Shown: positions 41,792 through 51,000, counted from the stretch's first letter. The stretch is 64,000 nt of DNA from Nonomuraea cavernae (GCF_014646355.1 NZ_BMNH01000003.1:449131-513130), one strand, 5' to 3'. Numbers and translations are program-made. Notes: generated by a model not told the origin, from the letters alone.

Positions 41792-43354
41792 TTGCGCCGT
41801 CGTCTCGTAGCGGTTGCCGCGCTGGCGCTCTCCATCGCGGCGTGCTCAGCCCCCGCAGAGGTCGCGCAGGCGCCGAAGGCGGAGTCGGCGTTCGTCATCG
41901 TGCAGAATCTCGACGTCATCACCGACTGGGACCCCGCCACCTCCTACTCCAACGAGATCATCGCCCACCAGAACATCTACGAGACCCTGACCGTCTGGAA
42001 CCCGGTGACCAAGAAGGCGAGCCCCCGCCTGGCTACCTCGTGGCGCTCGTCCGGCGACGGCAAGGTCTGGATGTTCACCCTGCGCCCCGGTGTGACCTTC
42101 CACACCGGCAGGCCCTTCGACTCGGCGGCGGTGAAGTCGTCGATCGAACGCACGATGAAGCTCGGCGAGGGCGCCGCCTACATCTGGGACGCCGTGTCCG
42201 ACATCAAGGCCGACGACCCGCTGACCGTGACGTTCACCCTGAAGTATCCGGTCCCCCTGGATCTGGTCGCCTCCGCCGGCTACGCCGCCTACATCTACGA
42301 CACCCAGGCCGCCGCCGACCTGAGCACGTGGTTCAAGGCCGGCCGGGACGCCGGCACGGGCCCCTACACCGTCGCCTCCTGGGCCAAGGGCAAGGAGGAG
42401 GAGCTCACGCTCACCTCGTACCAGGACTACTGGGGAGGGTGGGAGCGCCCGCACTACGGCACGGTGAAGTACCGCGTCGTGCCCGACGAGGACCGGGCCT
42501 GGCGCCTCCTGCTGCGCGGCGAGGTCAGCTTCGTGGACCGGCTCAGCCCGCGACTGCAGGCCAAGGCCGAGGCCAACCCCGGCGTGCGGACCTCACGGCG
42601 CCCGTCGTTCCAGACCGCGATGCTGCTGTTCAACACCGAGAGCGGGCCGATGGCCGACCTTCGGGTACGGCGGGCCGTGCAGAAGGCCATCGACTACCGG
42701 GGTGTCATCAAGGCGCTCCGGGGCGCGGCGGCGCCGATCAGCGGTGTCATCCCGGAGGGTCTGTTCGGGCACGTGCCCGACCGGGCGCCGAAGCAGGACC
42801 TGGCGGCCGCGACCCGGCTGCTGGAGCGGGCCGGTTACGGCCCCGCCGGACGGCCGCTACGGCTCAGCCTCACCTACGCCGAGGGCGACGCCGACCAGGA
42901 GGTGCTGGCCACCCTGCTGACGGAGACGCTCAAGGAGCTGAACGTCACGCTGGAGGCCCGGGCGATGCCCTGGCTCGAACAGTGGGACCTCGGCAAGAAG
43001 CGCGGGCAGGACATCTTCCTCATGTACTGGTGGCCCGACTACGCCGACGGCTACTCGTGGTTCGGCAACGTCTTCCACAGCGAGTCGCCGACCGTCTTCA
43101 ACCTGGCCTACCTCAACGACCCGGCCACGGACAAGCTGCTGGACACGCTGCCCCAGCTCTCGGTGACCGACCGGGCCGCGGCGCAGCGCGGCTTCGTCAG
43201 GGCCACGACCCGGGTGCTCGACCAGAAGGCCGCCGCGGCCCTGCCCTGGGTGGTCAACTATCACCGGGCGTTCCTCGGCGGTGTCCAGGGCTACGACGAC
43301 AACCCGGCCTACCCGGACGTGGTCTTCGTCTACGATCTGCGGCCCTCGGGCTGA
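41792..43354 (+). CDS. orphan ABC substrate-binding lipoprotein, family 5
   Basis: 520 residues, TTG start after GAGGGAG. Lipobox SIAAC near residue 18. It aligns along its whole length with the protein at 34260: both share NLDVxTDWDPAxSYSNEI, GYAAYIYDT, DYWGGW and the ending GYxDNPAYPxVVFxxxL. It therefore probably feeds the same permease with a different ligand or has arisen by local duplication. It has no transporter genes of its own. Confidence 0.9.
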   Translation: MRRRLVAVAALALSIAACSAPAEVAQAPKAESAFVIVQNLDVITDWDPATSYSNEIIAHQNIYETLTVWNPVTKKASPRLATSWRSSGDGKVWMFTLRPGVTFHTGRPFDSAAVKSSIERTMKLGEGAAYIWDAVSDIKADDPLTVTFTLKYPVPLDLVASAGYAAYIYDTQAAADLSTWFKAGRDAGTGPYTVASWAKGKEEELTLTSYQDYWGGWERPHYGTVKYRVVPDEDRAWRLLLRGEVSFVDRLSPRLQAKAEANPGVRTSRRPSFQTAMLLFNTESGPMADLRVRRAVQKAIDYRGVIKALRGAAAPISGVIPEGLFGHVPDRAPKQDLAAATRLLERAGYGPAGRPLRLSLTYAEGDADQEVLATLLTETLKELNVTLEARAMPWLEQWDLGKKRGQDIFLMYWWPDYADGYSWFGNVFHSESPTVFNLAYLNDPATDKLLDTLPQLSVTDRAAAQRGFVRATTRVLDQKAAAALPWVVNYHRAFLGGVQGYDDNPAYPDVVFVYDLRPSG

Positions 43355-43515
43355 TCGGGCTGATCGGGCTGAGGCGGCTCGACGCGGCTGCGCAGCCGCT
43401 GCCTGATCTCTTCGGGCGTGTAGGCCCGGCGGCGGCGTTCGGCCCGCGCGATCGCCACGCCCGTGGCCGCGACCCCCGCCATCCCGGCCAGACCGAGTAT
43501 CTTCCACCAGCGCAT
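43330..43515 (-). CDS. small membrane-anchored hypothetical protein
   Basis: 61 residues: one N-terminal helix (WWKILGLAGMAGVAATGVAI) followed by a basic segment (RAERRRRAYTPEEIRQRL) and a Pro/Gln/Asp tail. The tail is encoded by a triplicated GATCGGGCT stretch (43352-43374). The YTPEEIRxRL motif recurs in small actinobacterial membrane proteins. Overlaps the end of the binding-protein gene and is divergent from the gene at 43533 by 17 bases. Confidence 0.65.
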   Translation of the reverse strand: MRWWKILGLAGMAGVAATGVAIARAERRRRAYTPEEIRQRLRSRVEPPQPDQPDQPEGRRS

Positions 43516-43532
43516 GTGCCTAGGCTAGCGGT

Positions 43533-44162
43533 GTGCTGACTCTCGACGAGGCCGTCAACCTGACCAGGACCGGCGATCTGTGGGTCTTCCGGGGGCGCTC
43601 GGTGCCCGACCGCGCCATCCAGACGATGACCAACAGCCCGGTCAACCATGTGGGCATGGCGATCGTGATCGAGGATCTGCCGCCGATGATGTGGCACGCC
43701 GAGCTCGGCAGGTCGCTGCCCGACCTGTGGGCCGGCGACCACCACCGCGGGGTCCAGCTGCACGACCTGCGCGACGCGGTCACCGTCTGGGCCAACCGCT
43801 ACGGCCAGCGCGCCTGGCTGCGCCAGCTGGAGCCGCAGGCGACGGCCGAGATGGAGGACGCCGCCCTGCGCACGGTGGCCCGGCTCGACGGCACCCCGTT
43901 CCCCAGCACGGCGCGGCTGGCGGCGCGCTGGGCCCGCGGCCGCGTCCCCCGCATGCGCCGCCGCATCAGCGAGCACACGCTGGAGCGCGCCTACTGCGCC
44001 GAGGTCGTGGCCGTCACCTACGAGGAGATGGGGCTGCTGCCGGCCGGCCGCCGCCCCAACTGGTACGACCCGGGCAGGTTCTGGAGCGGCGACGACCTCG
44101 GCCTGCTGGGCGACCACAAGCTGGGCAACGAGATCACCGTGGGCGTCGAGCGGGCTAGGTGA
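43533..44162 (+). CDS. NlpC/P60-like (permuted, YiiX-type) hypothetical hydrolase
   Basis: 209 residues from a GTG; TAGGCT sits just upstream, so the message may be leaderless. The segment GDLWVFRGRSVPDRAIQ, then NHVGMAI with a conserved His, and later a lone Cys in AYCAEVVAVTYEEMGLL, is the arrangement of permuted papain-like NlpC/P60 proteins (His first, Cys later). No signal peptide, so it would act inside the cell. Assignment is by motif order only. Confidence 0.55.
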   Translation: MLTLDEAVNLTRTGDLWVFRGRSVPDRAIQTMTNSPVNHVGMAIVIEDLPPMMWHAELGRSLPDLWAGDHHRGVQLHDLRDAVTVWANRYGQRAWLRQLEPQATAEMEDAALRTVARLDGTPFPSTARLAARWARGRVPRMRRRISEHTLERAYCAEVVAVTYEEMGLLPAGRRPNWYDPGRFWSGDDLGLLGDHKLGNEITVGVERAR

Positions 44163-44862
44163 GCCTGTCGCGCAGCGGCACGTCGCGGATGATCGGCCAG
44201 CTGAGCGCCAGCGCGAGGGCGAACGCCACGCATCCGGCCCCGATCGCCTCCGCGGGCGTGGGCGAGAGGTTCAGCCCGAACCTGAAGTTGTTCAAGGGCA
44301 GACCGTAGTAGGTGCCCAGCCCCTCCGCGGCGAGAGCGATCAGGCCGACGCCGAGCGGGATCGACAGCAGCAAGCCGCCGGCCCGCCAGCGGTAGTACGC
44401 GGACGCGATGAGGATCCCGGCGCCGGTCCAGGCCAGGAACTCCGTCAGGTACTCGACGAGGACCAGCGGCACCTGTGTGGGCTCGGTGAAGAGGTGGGGC
44501 CGGTCGAGCGCCTGCGTCCAGCCGGCCAGGTCGTACAGGAGCCACTCCAGCAGATAGCCCACGACCATGAGCAGCGCGTAGAACCCGGAGAGCAGCAGCG
44601 CGGTGACGGCCGCGTGCAGGCCGAAGACGCGCCGGGTCTGCCCGTTCGCGATGTACATCGGCATGAACCGGGTCACCAGCGACACCCCGACGGACAGTAC
44701 GAACCAGCGGGGCACCTGCATGGCCTGCTCCCACACGCTCTGCGTGAGCGTCCCGAAGGTCGCGATGGCCACGGTGATCACGACGACCAGGACGTAGAAG
44801 CCCGCCCAGACCATCGCCCCGAAGAACGACAACGCCGTCAGCAGGCGGGTGGGGAACCTCAT
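44155..44862 (-). CDS. ABC transporter permease-like membrane protein
   Basis: 235 residues, six hydrophobic segments, ATG overlapping the ATPase stop (ATGA) with GGAGGCTCC upstream. No family motif stands out. Its place directly after a YtrA-type GntR gene and ABC ATPase marks it as the membrane subunit of that exporter. Convergent with the NlpC-like gene (8-base overlap). Confidence 0.7.
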   Translation of the reverse strand: MRFPTRLLTALSFFGAMVWAGFYVLVVVITVAIATFGTLTQSVWEQAMQVPRWFVLSVGVSLVTRFMPMYIANGQTRRVFGLHAAVTALLLSGFYALLMVVGYLLEWLLYDLAGWTQALDRPHLFTEPTQVPLVLVEYLTEFLAWTGAGILIASAYYRWRAGGLLLSIPLGVGLIALAAEGLGTYYGLPLNNFRFGLNLSPTPAEAIGAGCVAFALALALSWPIIRDVPLRDRLT

Positions 44863-45725
44863 CGGGAGCCTCCGGTCAGGTGGATGAACAACTCCTGCAT
44901 GCCGACGGGGCCGAGCTCCAGGCCGGCCGCCGCGGCCTTCGCACGCTGGGCCTCGTCGAGCTCGCCGTACACCATGGCCGAGGAGGTCGGGCCGAGCCGC
45001 CTCTGATCGAGCACGGTCAGCCCGGTGGTGAACGCCTCGACGTGGGCTGCCGGGCCGATGACCTCGGTGCCTCTGGACAGCAGCGTCTCGCTGTCCTCGT
45101 GGGCCACGAGCCGCCCCTGGTCGATGATCAGCACGTCTTCGAACAGCGGGCCGAACTCCTGGATGAGGTGGGTCGACATGATGATCGTGCGCGGGTGCGC
45201 CAGGTAGTCGGCCAGCAGCGCGTCGTAGAACGCCCGGCGGGACGGGGCGTCCATGCCCAGGTAGGACTCGTCGAACATGGTCAGCGGCGCCCGGCCGGCC
45301 AGCCCGACCACCACGCCCATGGCCGAGCGTTGCCCCTTGGACATGGCCTTGACGCTCATCTTGGGCCTGAGCCCGAACAGGTCCATCAGCGAACGGGCGT
45401 AGCCCGCGTCCCAGCGGGGACGCAGCCATTCGGCGAAGTAGAGGGCGTCCTCGGCGGTGCCCAGATCGACGGTCTCCCCGGCGTCACGGATCAGGCTGAC
45501 GTCGCGGGTGACGGCGCCGTTCTCGAACACCGGCCGGCCGCCGATCCGTACGGTGCCCGCCGACTGCCTGCGGAAGGCGGCCAGCACCGACAGCAGGCTC
45601 GTCTTGCCCGAGCCGTTCCTGCCGAGTAACCCGTGGATCTTCTCGCCCTCCAGCGTGAAGCTGAGCCGGTCGAGCGCCGTGACGTCGCCGTAGCGCAGGA
45701 CCAGGTCCTCGACCTCGACCCTCAT
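44859..45725 (-). CDS. ABC transporter ATP-binding protein (YtrB-like)
   Basis: 288 residues. Walker A GRNGSGKTS, a diverged signature MSKGQRSAMG, Walker B region PLTMFDES (Phe-Asp-Glu) and the H-loop STH are present. ATGA overlaps on both sides place it in the middle of a three-gene operon. YtrBC-like systems in Gram-positive bacteria respond to cell-wall antibiotics. Confidence 0.88.
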   Translation of the reverse strand: MRVEVEDLVLRYGDVTALDRLSFTLEGEKIHGLLGRNGSGKTSLLSVLAAFRRQSAGTVRIGGRPVFENGAVTRDVSLIRDAGETVDLGTAEDALYFAEWLRPRWDAGYARSLMDLFGLRPKMSVKAMSKGQRSAMGVVVGLAGRAPLTMFDESYLGMDAPSRRAFYDALLADYLAHPRTIIMSTHLIQEFGPLFEDVLIIDQGRLVAHEDSETLLSRGTEVIGPAAHVEAFTTGLTVLDQRRLGPTSSAMVYGELDEAQRAKAAAAGLELGPVGMQELFIHLTGGSR

Positions 45726-46078
45726 GCCTTCAGCTCCTCGATGCGCCGGATGACGTCGTCCAGCGGGATGCCGATGGTCCTGGCCTCGGCCACCATCGGG
45801 TCGACCACGTCGGTGAAGAACGACCGCCTGCGCTCGGTCCTGAGCGCGTCTCTGGCGTCGGGGCTGACGAACATGCCGATACCTCGCTTCTTGTAGAGCA
45901 CGCCCTCGTCGACGAGGTGCTGGAACGCCTTGGCCGCGGTGGCCGGGTTGATCCGGTAGAAGGCGGCGTACTGGGTGGTCGACATCACCTGCTCGTCGCC
46001 CTTCAGCGTCTCGCTCAGGATGTCGGCCTTGATCCGTTCCGCGATCTGCCGGTAGATGGGGCTCCGGTCGTCGAACAT
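45722..46078 (-). CDS. GntR family regulator, YtrA subfamily
   Basis: 118 residues: N-terminal winged helix (SPIYRQIAERIKADILSETL, YRINPATAAKAFQHLVDEG) and a short helical C-terminus, the small YtrA layout. Members repress their own operon with the downstream ABC genes. A perfect palindrome lies 8 bases upstream of its start. Confidence 0.9.
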   Translation of the reverse strand: MFDDRSPIYRQIAERIKADILSETLKGDEQVMSTTQYAAFYRINPATAAKAFQHLVDEGVLYKKRGIGMFVSPDARDALRTERRRSFFTDVVDPMVAEARTIGIPLDDVIRRIEELKA

Positions 46079-46086
46079 CGCACCTA

Positions 46087-46124
46087 CTTCTATGGTTCAT
46101 TACTCTACTAATGAACCATAGAAG
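46087..46124. promoter_or_regulatory. GntR/YtrA operator, perfect 38-base palindrome
   Basis: Arms CTTCTATGGTTCATTA (46087-46102) and TAATGAACCATAGAAG (46109-46124) are perfectly complementary around a 6-base centre. AT-rich and immediately upstream of the GntR ATG (46078), so repressor binding would cover the promoter. The length and position match YtrA-type autoregulatory sites. Confidence 0.8.
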
Positions 46125-46193
46125 ACCGGTGGGCCCGCGTCAACGCGGGGAGGGCCGTGGCGAGGCCCGCGCAGGGGCCCACCGGTCCGGGCG

Positions 46194-48131
46194 TCACCGC
46201 CGGAGGGCCCTGACCTCCTCGGGGCCGAGGGCGACGGGCCAGGCCTGGACGTCACTGATCTGGCCGGGGAAGAAATCGGTCCTGGCCCCGTTCCACTTCC
46301 CGTGCCCGATGGCCAGAGGGCCGGTGGCGCTCCACGCGTTGGCGACGGTGACCGGGGTGCCGGCGGGCGCACCGTCCACATAGAGGCGGACGGTCCTGTC
46401 GGTGGCGTTGTAGACACCGGCGAGATGCGTCCAGCCGGTGGTCGGAGGGGACGTCCCGTACGTGCTGGTGTTGTTGGCGGGGTTGGCGACGTCGGCGCTC
46501 ATGCGGGTGAACCCCCAGGCGTTCATGCTCCTGGAGTACTGAAGGTAGAAGCCGCTCTGCTGAACGCCGTCCTGGCTCACCGCGGTGACATTCCGGGTGG
46601 GCGTGGCGGTGAGTTTGACCCAGGCGGACACGGTGAAGCTCTTGGAGGTGTCGACGACGGGCCCGGTCGCGGTCGCGCAGGACCGGCTGCCGTCGAACTG
46701 GGCCACGGTCCCCCGGGCCGCGTCGTTCGCCCACGTCACGCCGGAGGCGCAGGTGGCGTGGGCGGCGTTTCTGGAAGCGTCCTTAACCGTGGTCCCGGCG
46801 CCGTCGTCGAGCTTCCACCGGCCGGTCGGGGCGGTCGGGAGACTCCAGCCCTGCGCCAGGGCCGGGCCGCACTCCCGGACTTCGAGCCGGCTGCCCGTCG
46901 AGGGGACCTGCAGGCACTTGGCGCTCGCGAGGTGGTAGAGCTGGGCCATCTTCACGGTGGCGGACTGGGCGGCGGCCTCCACCCGCCACTGCTGGGTGTC
47001 CGCGCCGCTCGCGCAGGTGCGCAGCTCGGCTCCGCTCCCCGCCGCGCCGCCGAGCACGGTGAGGCACTTGCCGAGCGCCCGGACGGTGCCGTCGGTGGCC
47101 AGGGTCCAGGTCTGGGCGCCGGTGCGGTTGCAGGCGTACTGCTGGACGGCGGTTCCGTCGGCGGTGCCGGCGGCCGCGACGTCCACGCACTGGTCGTTGT
47201 GGTTGGTGATCGCGCCGATCGCGTCGACGAGGGGAGTGGTCGCCTTGAACACCCGTACGTAGTCGATGTACATCCTGCTGGGGAACGGTGTGGTCTCGTC
47301 CGGCGGGCCCGGCCAGTCACCGCCCACGGCGAGGTTGAGGATCAGGTAGAAGTCCTCGACCAGCGGCCACTTCCGTCCCGACTGCTCGACGGCGTTCCTG
47401 TAGATGGTGTGGTAGGAGACGCCGTCGACCGAATAGTTGATGTGGTCGGGATACCAGTCGGCCGCGAACAGGTGATAGTCGTCGGCGAACTTCCCGCTGG
47501 GCAGGGTGTAGGTGCCGTTCAGGTGGAGGTCGTCGGTCCCGTGCAGCGCGCTGTGGGCCCGGCCGGCCTCGCTGCCGCGGTTGCCGATCTGCTCCATGAC
47601 GTCGATCTCGTTCACCCGGGTCCCGGTGCCCTTGGCCCAGAACGCGGGCCAGAGCCCTCGTCCGTCCGGCACCTTGATCCGGGCTTCGAACCGCCCGCCC
47701 TGCTGGGAGAACTTGCCGAAGGTGTCCAGCCGCGCCGAGGTGGCGGCGCAGACGGTCGGGCTCTCCTGGTTGGGGCAGCGCAGGTTCGGATCGGTGTTCT
47801 TGTACGCCGTGATGACGAGGTGGCCGTCGCCGTCGAGTGAGGCGTGTTTCTGGGCGGCGCCGTCGGGATCGCCGAGCTTCACGTAGCGCTCAAGCTCGTT
47901 GTTGCCGACGCCGCCCTCGTAGAAGTTCCACTTGTCGGCCCGGGGCAGTGTCCCCGCCGCCCCGGAGAACTCGTCCGACCAGGTCAGCTCCCAGGTGGTC
48001 GGACCGCTGGACCGACTCTCCACCCAGGTGCTGACGGCTTCCGCGCGCCGTGCCGTTATGAAGACCATCGTGGCGGCCAACACGACGGCCATCGTTAAGC
48101 CGAGACCGCGCCTGCCATGACTTATATGCAT
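46194..48131 (-). CDS. secreted GH16 glycoside hydrolase with ricin-lectin and LamG modules
   Basis: 645 residues from ATG 48131 (GTG 48152 is possible). Signal peptide about 1-32. The GH16 catalytic domain (about 45-290) carries the signature NEIDVMEQIG with nucleophile Glu175, Asp177 and acid/base Glu180. Family 16 cleaves beta-1,3/1,4-glucans, agar-type or similar polymers. A ricin-type beta-trefoil (about 300-430, with QTWTL and QQWRV repeats) and a LamG/concanavalin-like domain (about 435-645) follow as carbohydrate-binding modules. Monocistronic. Confidence 0.9.
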   Translation of the reverse strand: MHISHGRRGLGLTMAVVLAATMVFITARRAEAVSTWVESRSSGPTTWELTWSDEFSGAAGTLPRADKWNFYEGGVGNNELERYVKLGDPDGAAQKHASLDGDGHLVITAYKNTDPNLRCPNQESPTVCAATSARLDTFGKFSQQGGRFEARIKVPDGRGLWPAFWAKGTGTRVNEIDVMEQIGNRGSEAGRAHSALHGTDDLHLNGTYTLPSGKFADDYHLFAADWYPDHINYSVDGVSYHTIYRNAVEQSGRKWPLVEDFYLILNLAVGGDWPGPPDETTPFPSRMYIDYVRVFKATTPLVDAIGAITNHNDQCVDVAAAGTADGTAVQQYACNRTGAQTWTLATDGTVRALGKCLTVLGGAAGSGAELRTCASGADTQQWRVEAAAQSATVKMAQLYHLASAKCLQVPSTGSRLEVRECGPALAQGWSLPTAPTGRWKLDDGAGTTVKDASRNAAHATCASGVTWANDAARGTVAQFDGSRSCATATGPVVDTSKSFTVSAWVKLTATPTRNVTAVSQDGVQQSGFYLQYSRSMNAWGFTRMSADVANPANNTSTYGTSPPTTGWTHLAGVYNATDRTVRLYVDGAPAGTPVTVANAWSATGPLAIGHGKWNGARTDFFPGQISDVQAWPVALGPEEVRALRR

Positions 48132-48191
48132 GATCGGGAACTTTAGCTCCACCCGCCCTCGTTCCGGGCTTCACCCACATCCGGGGTTGTC

Positions 48192-49121
48192 TCAGCGCCG
48201 CAGCCGCCACGCCGCGACCACCGCGATGGCGGCGGCGGCCAGCCCCACCGCCCTCGTGAGGCGCACGGCCCGGCGGATGTCCCGCACCTCGGGCGCGGGG
48301 CCGTCGCCCATGACCGGGCGGTGCTCGGTCCGGCCCCCGTAGACATTCGTGCCGCCGAGCGTGACGTCCAGCGCTCCGGCGAACGCCGCCTCGCATCGCC
48401 CCGCGTTGGGGCTGGGATGCCGGTGGCCGTCCCTGGCGAGCACGGCCAGCGCGCGGCGCGGATCGGGCCCGGCCACCGCGGCGAGCAGCCCGGTGAGCCG
48501 GGCCGGGACATAGTTGGCCAGGTCGTCGAGCCGCGCCGCGGCCCAGCCGAACCGCTCGTACCGGGCCGACCGGTGCCCGACCATCGCGTCCAGCGTGTTG
48601 ATCGCCCGATACGCCAGCAACCCCGGCACACCCGCCACCGCACCCCAGAAGAGGGGCGCCACGACGGCGTCGGAGGTGTTCTCGGCCAGCGACTCGACCG
48701 TCGCCCTGGCCATCTCGGCGGCCTCCAGCCCCGAGGGGTCGCGACCGCACAGGTGGGGCAGCCGGGCCCGTGCCCGGTCGAGGTCGCCGGCCTCCAGCGC
48801 CCCGGCCAGGTAGGCGCCCTCACGGGCCAGCGTGGTGCCGCCGAGCACGGCCCAGGTGGCGACCGCCGTCAGCGCCGCCCGCCCGGCCGGATGGGCCACG
48901 CGCTCGGCCGCGACGCCGATCCCGGCCGCGCCGCCCACGCACAGGAGCACGTGCACGACTCCGTTCGGCCGCGCGTCGCCGTACAGGAACTCCTCGACCC
49001 GGGAGGCGGCCCGGCCGAACAGCGCGACCGGATGCCCGGCGCGCGGGTCGGCGACGAGCGCGTCGAGCGCCACGCCCATCGCCAGGCCGAGCGCGCGGGG
49101 ATGATCAGACCAGATGGGCAT
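48192..49121 (-). CDS. cobD: adenosylcobinamide-phosphate synthase (cobalamin biosynthesis)
   Basis: 309 residues from ATG 49121 (MPIWSDHPRALGLAMG). CobD/CbiB joins the aminopropanol arm to adenosylcobyric acid at the membrane. Family signatures include DALVADPRAGHPVALFGR near the start, VESLAENTSDAVVAPLFW, AINTLDAMVGHRSARYERFGWAAARLDD and HPSPNAGRCEAAFAGAL. Length is normal. Its start overlaps the end of the APH-type gene by 17 bases. No other cobalamin gene is in the window. Confidence 0.93.
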   Translation of the reverse strand: MPIWSDHPRALGLAMGVALDALVADPRAGHPVALFGRAASRVEEFLYGDARPNGVVHVLLCVGGAAGIGVAAERVAHPAGRAALTAVATWAVLGGTTLAREGAYLAGALEAGDLDRARARLPHLCGRDPSGLEAAEMARATVESLAENTSDAVVAPLFWGAVAGVPGLLAYRAINTLDAMVGHRSARYERFGWAAARLDDLANYVPARLTGLLAAVAGPDPRRALAVLARDGHRHPSPNAGRCEAAFAGALDVTLGGTNVYGGRTEHRPVMGDGPAPEVRDIRRAVRLTRAVGLAAAAIAVVAAWRLRR

Positions 49122-49887
49122 GCAGCTCATCTTCGTGCGTGTCCAGCCACGCGGCCGCCCGGCGGATGCGCTGGCCCGCGCCCTGCGCCCACATCCTGCC
49201 CCAGCCGCCGCCCGCCGCCGCCCGGTCGCGCATGACCGCGTAGGAGCGGTGGAGGCGGAGCCTGGACAGCTCCACGAACCGCCGCCGCTCGCGGGGCGGA
49301 ACGCCGTACGCGTCGCAGAACAGCCGCACCCGCGCCCCCACGTCCAGGCCACGCTGCAGCGGGTGGAGGTCGACCGGATCGGCGATCGGCACCCAGTGCC
49401 GCAGCGTCGTGACGATGTCGAACAGCCTGGTCGTCGGCCGCGCCAGATCGAAGTCGATCAGCGCGCGCGGCGTCGCCCCCTCGAACACGACGTTGTCCGG
49501 GGTCAGATCGCAGTGACCGATGACCTCGGGCGGCGCGTCGTCGTTCGACCCGCCCTCCCAGCCGTCGCCGCCCAGCGGAAAGCCCGCCGTCGCGTCGTGG
49601 AAGCCGCGCAGCAGCCCGGCCAGCTCCACCAGCGCCTCGTCCGTGACGGTCGTGCGGGTGACCCCGGTCGTGCCGGGGAGGTAGGTGAGGACCTCGCGCC
49701 CGAGCCCGTCCATGCCCACTACGCGTGGCGCGCCCTCGAAGCCCGCGGCTTCGAGGTGGCGGAGCAGGGCGTGCACGGCGGGGGTGGACGGGCTGACGGG
49801 CCGGCGCACGGTGTCACCCACGCGCACCACACCGTCTGTCACGTCCCCGCCCTGCAGGGGGATCTCATGCAGGAGCGTCGCGACCAT
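49105..49887 (-). CDS. aminoglycoside phosphotransferase-family kinase
   Basis: 260 residues. The C-terminal lobe has the Brenner motif HCDLTPDN and the metal-binding FDLA of the APH/choline-kinase superfamily. An N-terminal beta-rich lobe is visible but lacks an obvious glycine loop. It could phosphorylate a small molecule; resistance is not implied. The interval to the tRNA at 50219 (331 bases) contains no supported gene. Confidence 0.8.
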   Translation of the reverse strand: MVATLLHEIPLQGGDVTDGVVRVGDTVRRPVSPSTPAVHALLRHLEAAGFEGAPRVVGMDGLGREVLTYLPGTTGVTRTTVTDEALVELAGLLRGFHDATAGFPLGGDGWEGGSNDDAPPEVIGHCDLTPDNVVFEGATPRALIDFDLARPTTRLFDIVTTLRHWVPIADPVDLHPLQRGLDVGARVRLFCDAYGVPPRERRRFVELSRLRLHRSYAVMRDRAAAGGGWGRMWAQGAGQRIRRAAAWLDTHEDELHAHLV

Positions 49888-50218
49888 GGGACGAGAGCTT
49901 AGACCTATTTGTACCGCTCCCGCCTGGAGTTTCGGTCAACCCTTCGCGGCTTCACGAGCCCTCTGGGCCTGCCCCGGCGGGGGTGCGTGTCGCGAAGGTG
50001 GGACGTGGAATGATGTTCCCGGTAGGCGCGCAGCGGCGTCCGGAGCCGGTCGGCGACTCCCAGGCCAGAGACGGTAATCGAGTGGGCCGTCAGGGTTGTG
50101 GTGATCTATCCTGTTTGGGGTGCGCGCATGCCTGGCATCGCATGCTTTACCCTTAGCGTGCGCGCGACGTTTCCGTGCGGGGTCCCCGCCTGGTCGTCCG
50201 CCTTCACAACTCCATCAG

Positions 50219-50292
50219 GCGCCCTTAGCTCAGCTGGATAGAGCACCGGACTTCTAATCCGACGGTCGCAGGTTCGAATCCTGCAGGGCGCG
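50219..50292 (+). tRNA. tRNA-Arg (anticodon TCT)
   Basis: Cloverleaf: acceptor GCGCCCT/AGGGCGC, D arm GCTC/GAGC, anticodon stem CCGGA/TCCGA (one C-A mismatch) with loop CTTCTAA, and T arm GCAGG-TTCGAAT-CCTGC. CCA is not encoded. Its 3' end is a typical integration site and an integrase remnant follows. Confidence 0.93.
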
Positions 50293-50473
50293 CAACCGAG
50301 ACCAAGCAATCCACGAGTTGACCTGGTCTTTTGCATGATCGGCCCGGTTGCCCCGTAGGCAGCGGGAGGCGACCGAAAGCAGCCCTGTGCCACTGTTCAC
50401 GGAACATACGCGGAATGCTCACAGCCGCGTTTTCCCAGGTCAGTGCGGGGGTTCGGAAGCTCGGAACGGCGAA

Positions 50474-50499
50474 AGGACCCCGAGGTGTCCCGGGGTCCT
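50474..50499. terminator. hairpin between tRNA-Arg and integrase remnant
   Basis: AGGACCCCG (50474-50482) pairs perfectly with CGGGGTCCT (50491-50499) around an 8-base loop. It lies just past the stop of the minus-strand integrase remnant and downstream of the tRNA, so it could end both transcripts. A weaker stem (50299-50304 with 50324-50329, then TTT) lies nearer the tRNA. Confidence 0.6.
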
Positions 50500-50514
50500 G
50501 CCACGGCTCGTGTG

Positions 50515-51000
50515 TCACGCCGCGAGTGCTTCCAGGATGCGCTGATTGGCGATCTCCTGTTGGCCGTCGATGCACTTGGCGTAGACGCGGAGCATCACGT
50601 CCACGCCGTGTCCCGCTCTCTCGGCCGCTTCTGGGGCGTGCACACCCGCGTTGAGCCAGAGCGACACAGCCGCGTGCCGGAGATCGTACGGCCGGTCCGC
50701 CAGGGGAGAGGCGACCTGGTCAGGTGTGAAGGCGTACGTCCGGGCTTCCTGCCAGACCTTCGCGTACGCCGAGCCCGACATCGCACCGTCCGTGCGCGTA
50801 CGGAAGAGCCGGTCATCCCCGCAGACTCCGAACGCCGCGATGTGATCCGCAGGGTGGCCACGAGTTCGGGGGGATGGGGCTGACCACCGAGCGCCGATCG
50901 ATCTCGCCGCTCACCTCGGCCTTGCAGAATTTGACCTTGTGCAGCGGATTCGCCGTAAGCTCTTCCAGCTCCGCGGCGTACTCAAGCGCGTGATGGAAGA
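50515..51000 (-). pseudogene. tyrosine integrase remnant
   Basis: Two pieces of one actinobacterial integrase. The C-terminal catalytic part has YDLRHAAVSLWLNAG (Arg and His) and AGHGVDVMLRVYAKC (His and nucleophile Tyr), and its frame runs back to about DHIAAFGVCGDDRLF. Further upstream a core-binding piece (RAVFHHALEYAAELEELTA, then VSGEIDRRSVV) lies in another frame. About 100 residues between them are deleted and two small shifts occur near 50850-50880. The N-terminus is missing because the piece abuts the DinB gene end. It adjoins tRNA-Arg(TCT), its likely former attachment site. Confidence 0.8.

Noticed and set aside
49105..49887. APH-type kinase as an antibiotic-resistance gene
   Set aside because: Only the generic superfamily motifs are present and no resistance context; small-molecule kinase is the safer call.
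49888..50218. Possible gene between the APH-type kinase and tRNA-Arg(TCT)
   Set aside because: No frame with a ribosome site and protein-like composition; probably promoter and spacer DNA only.
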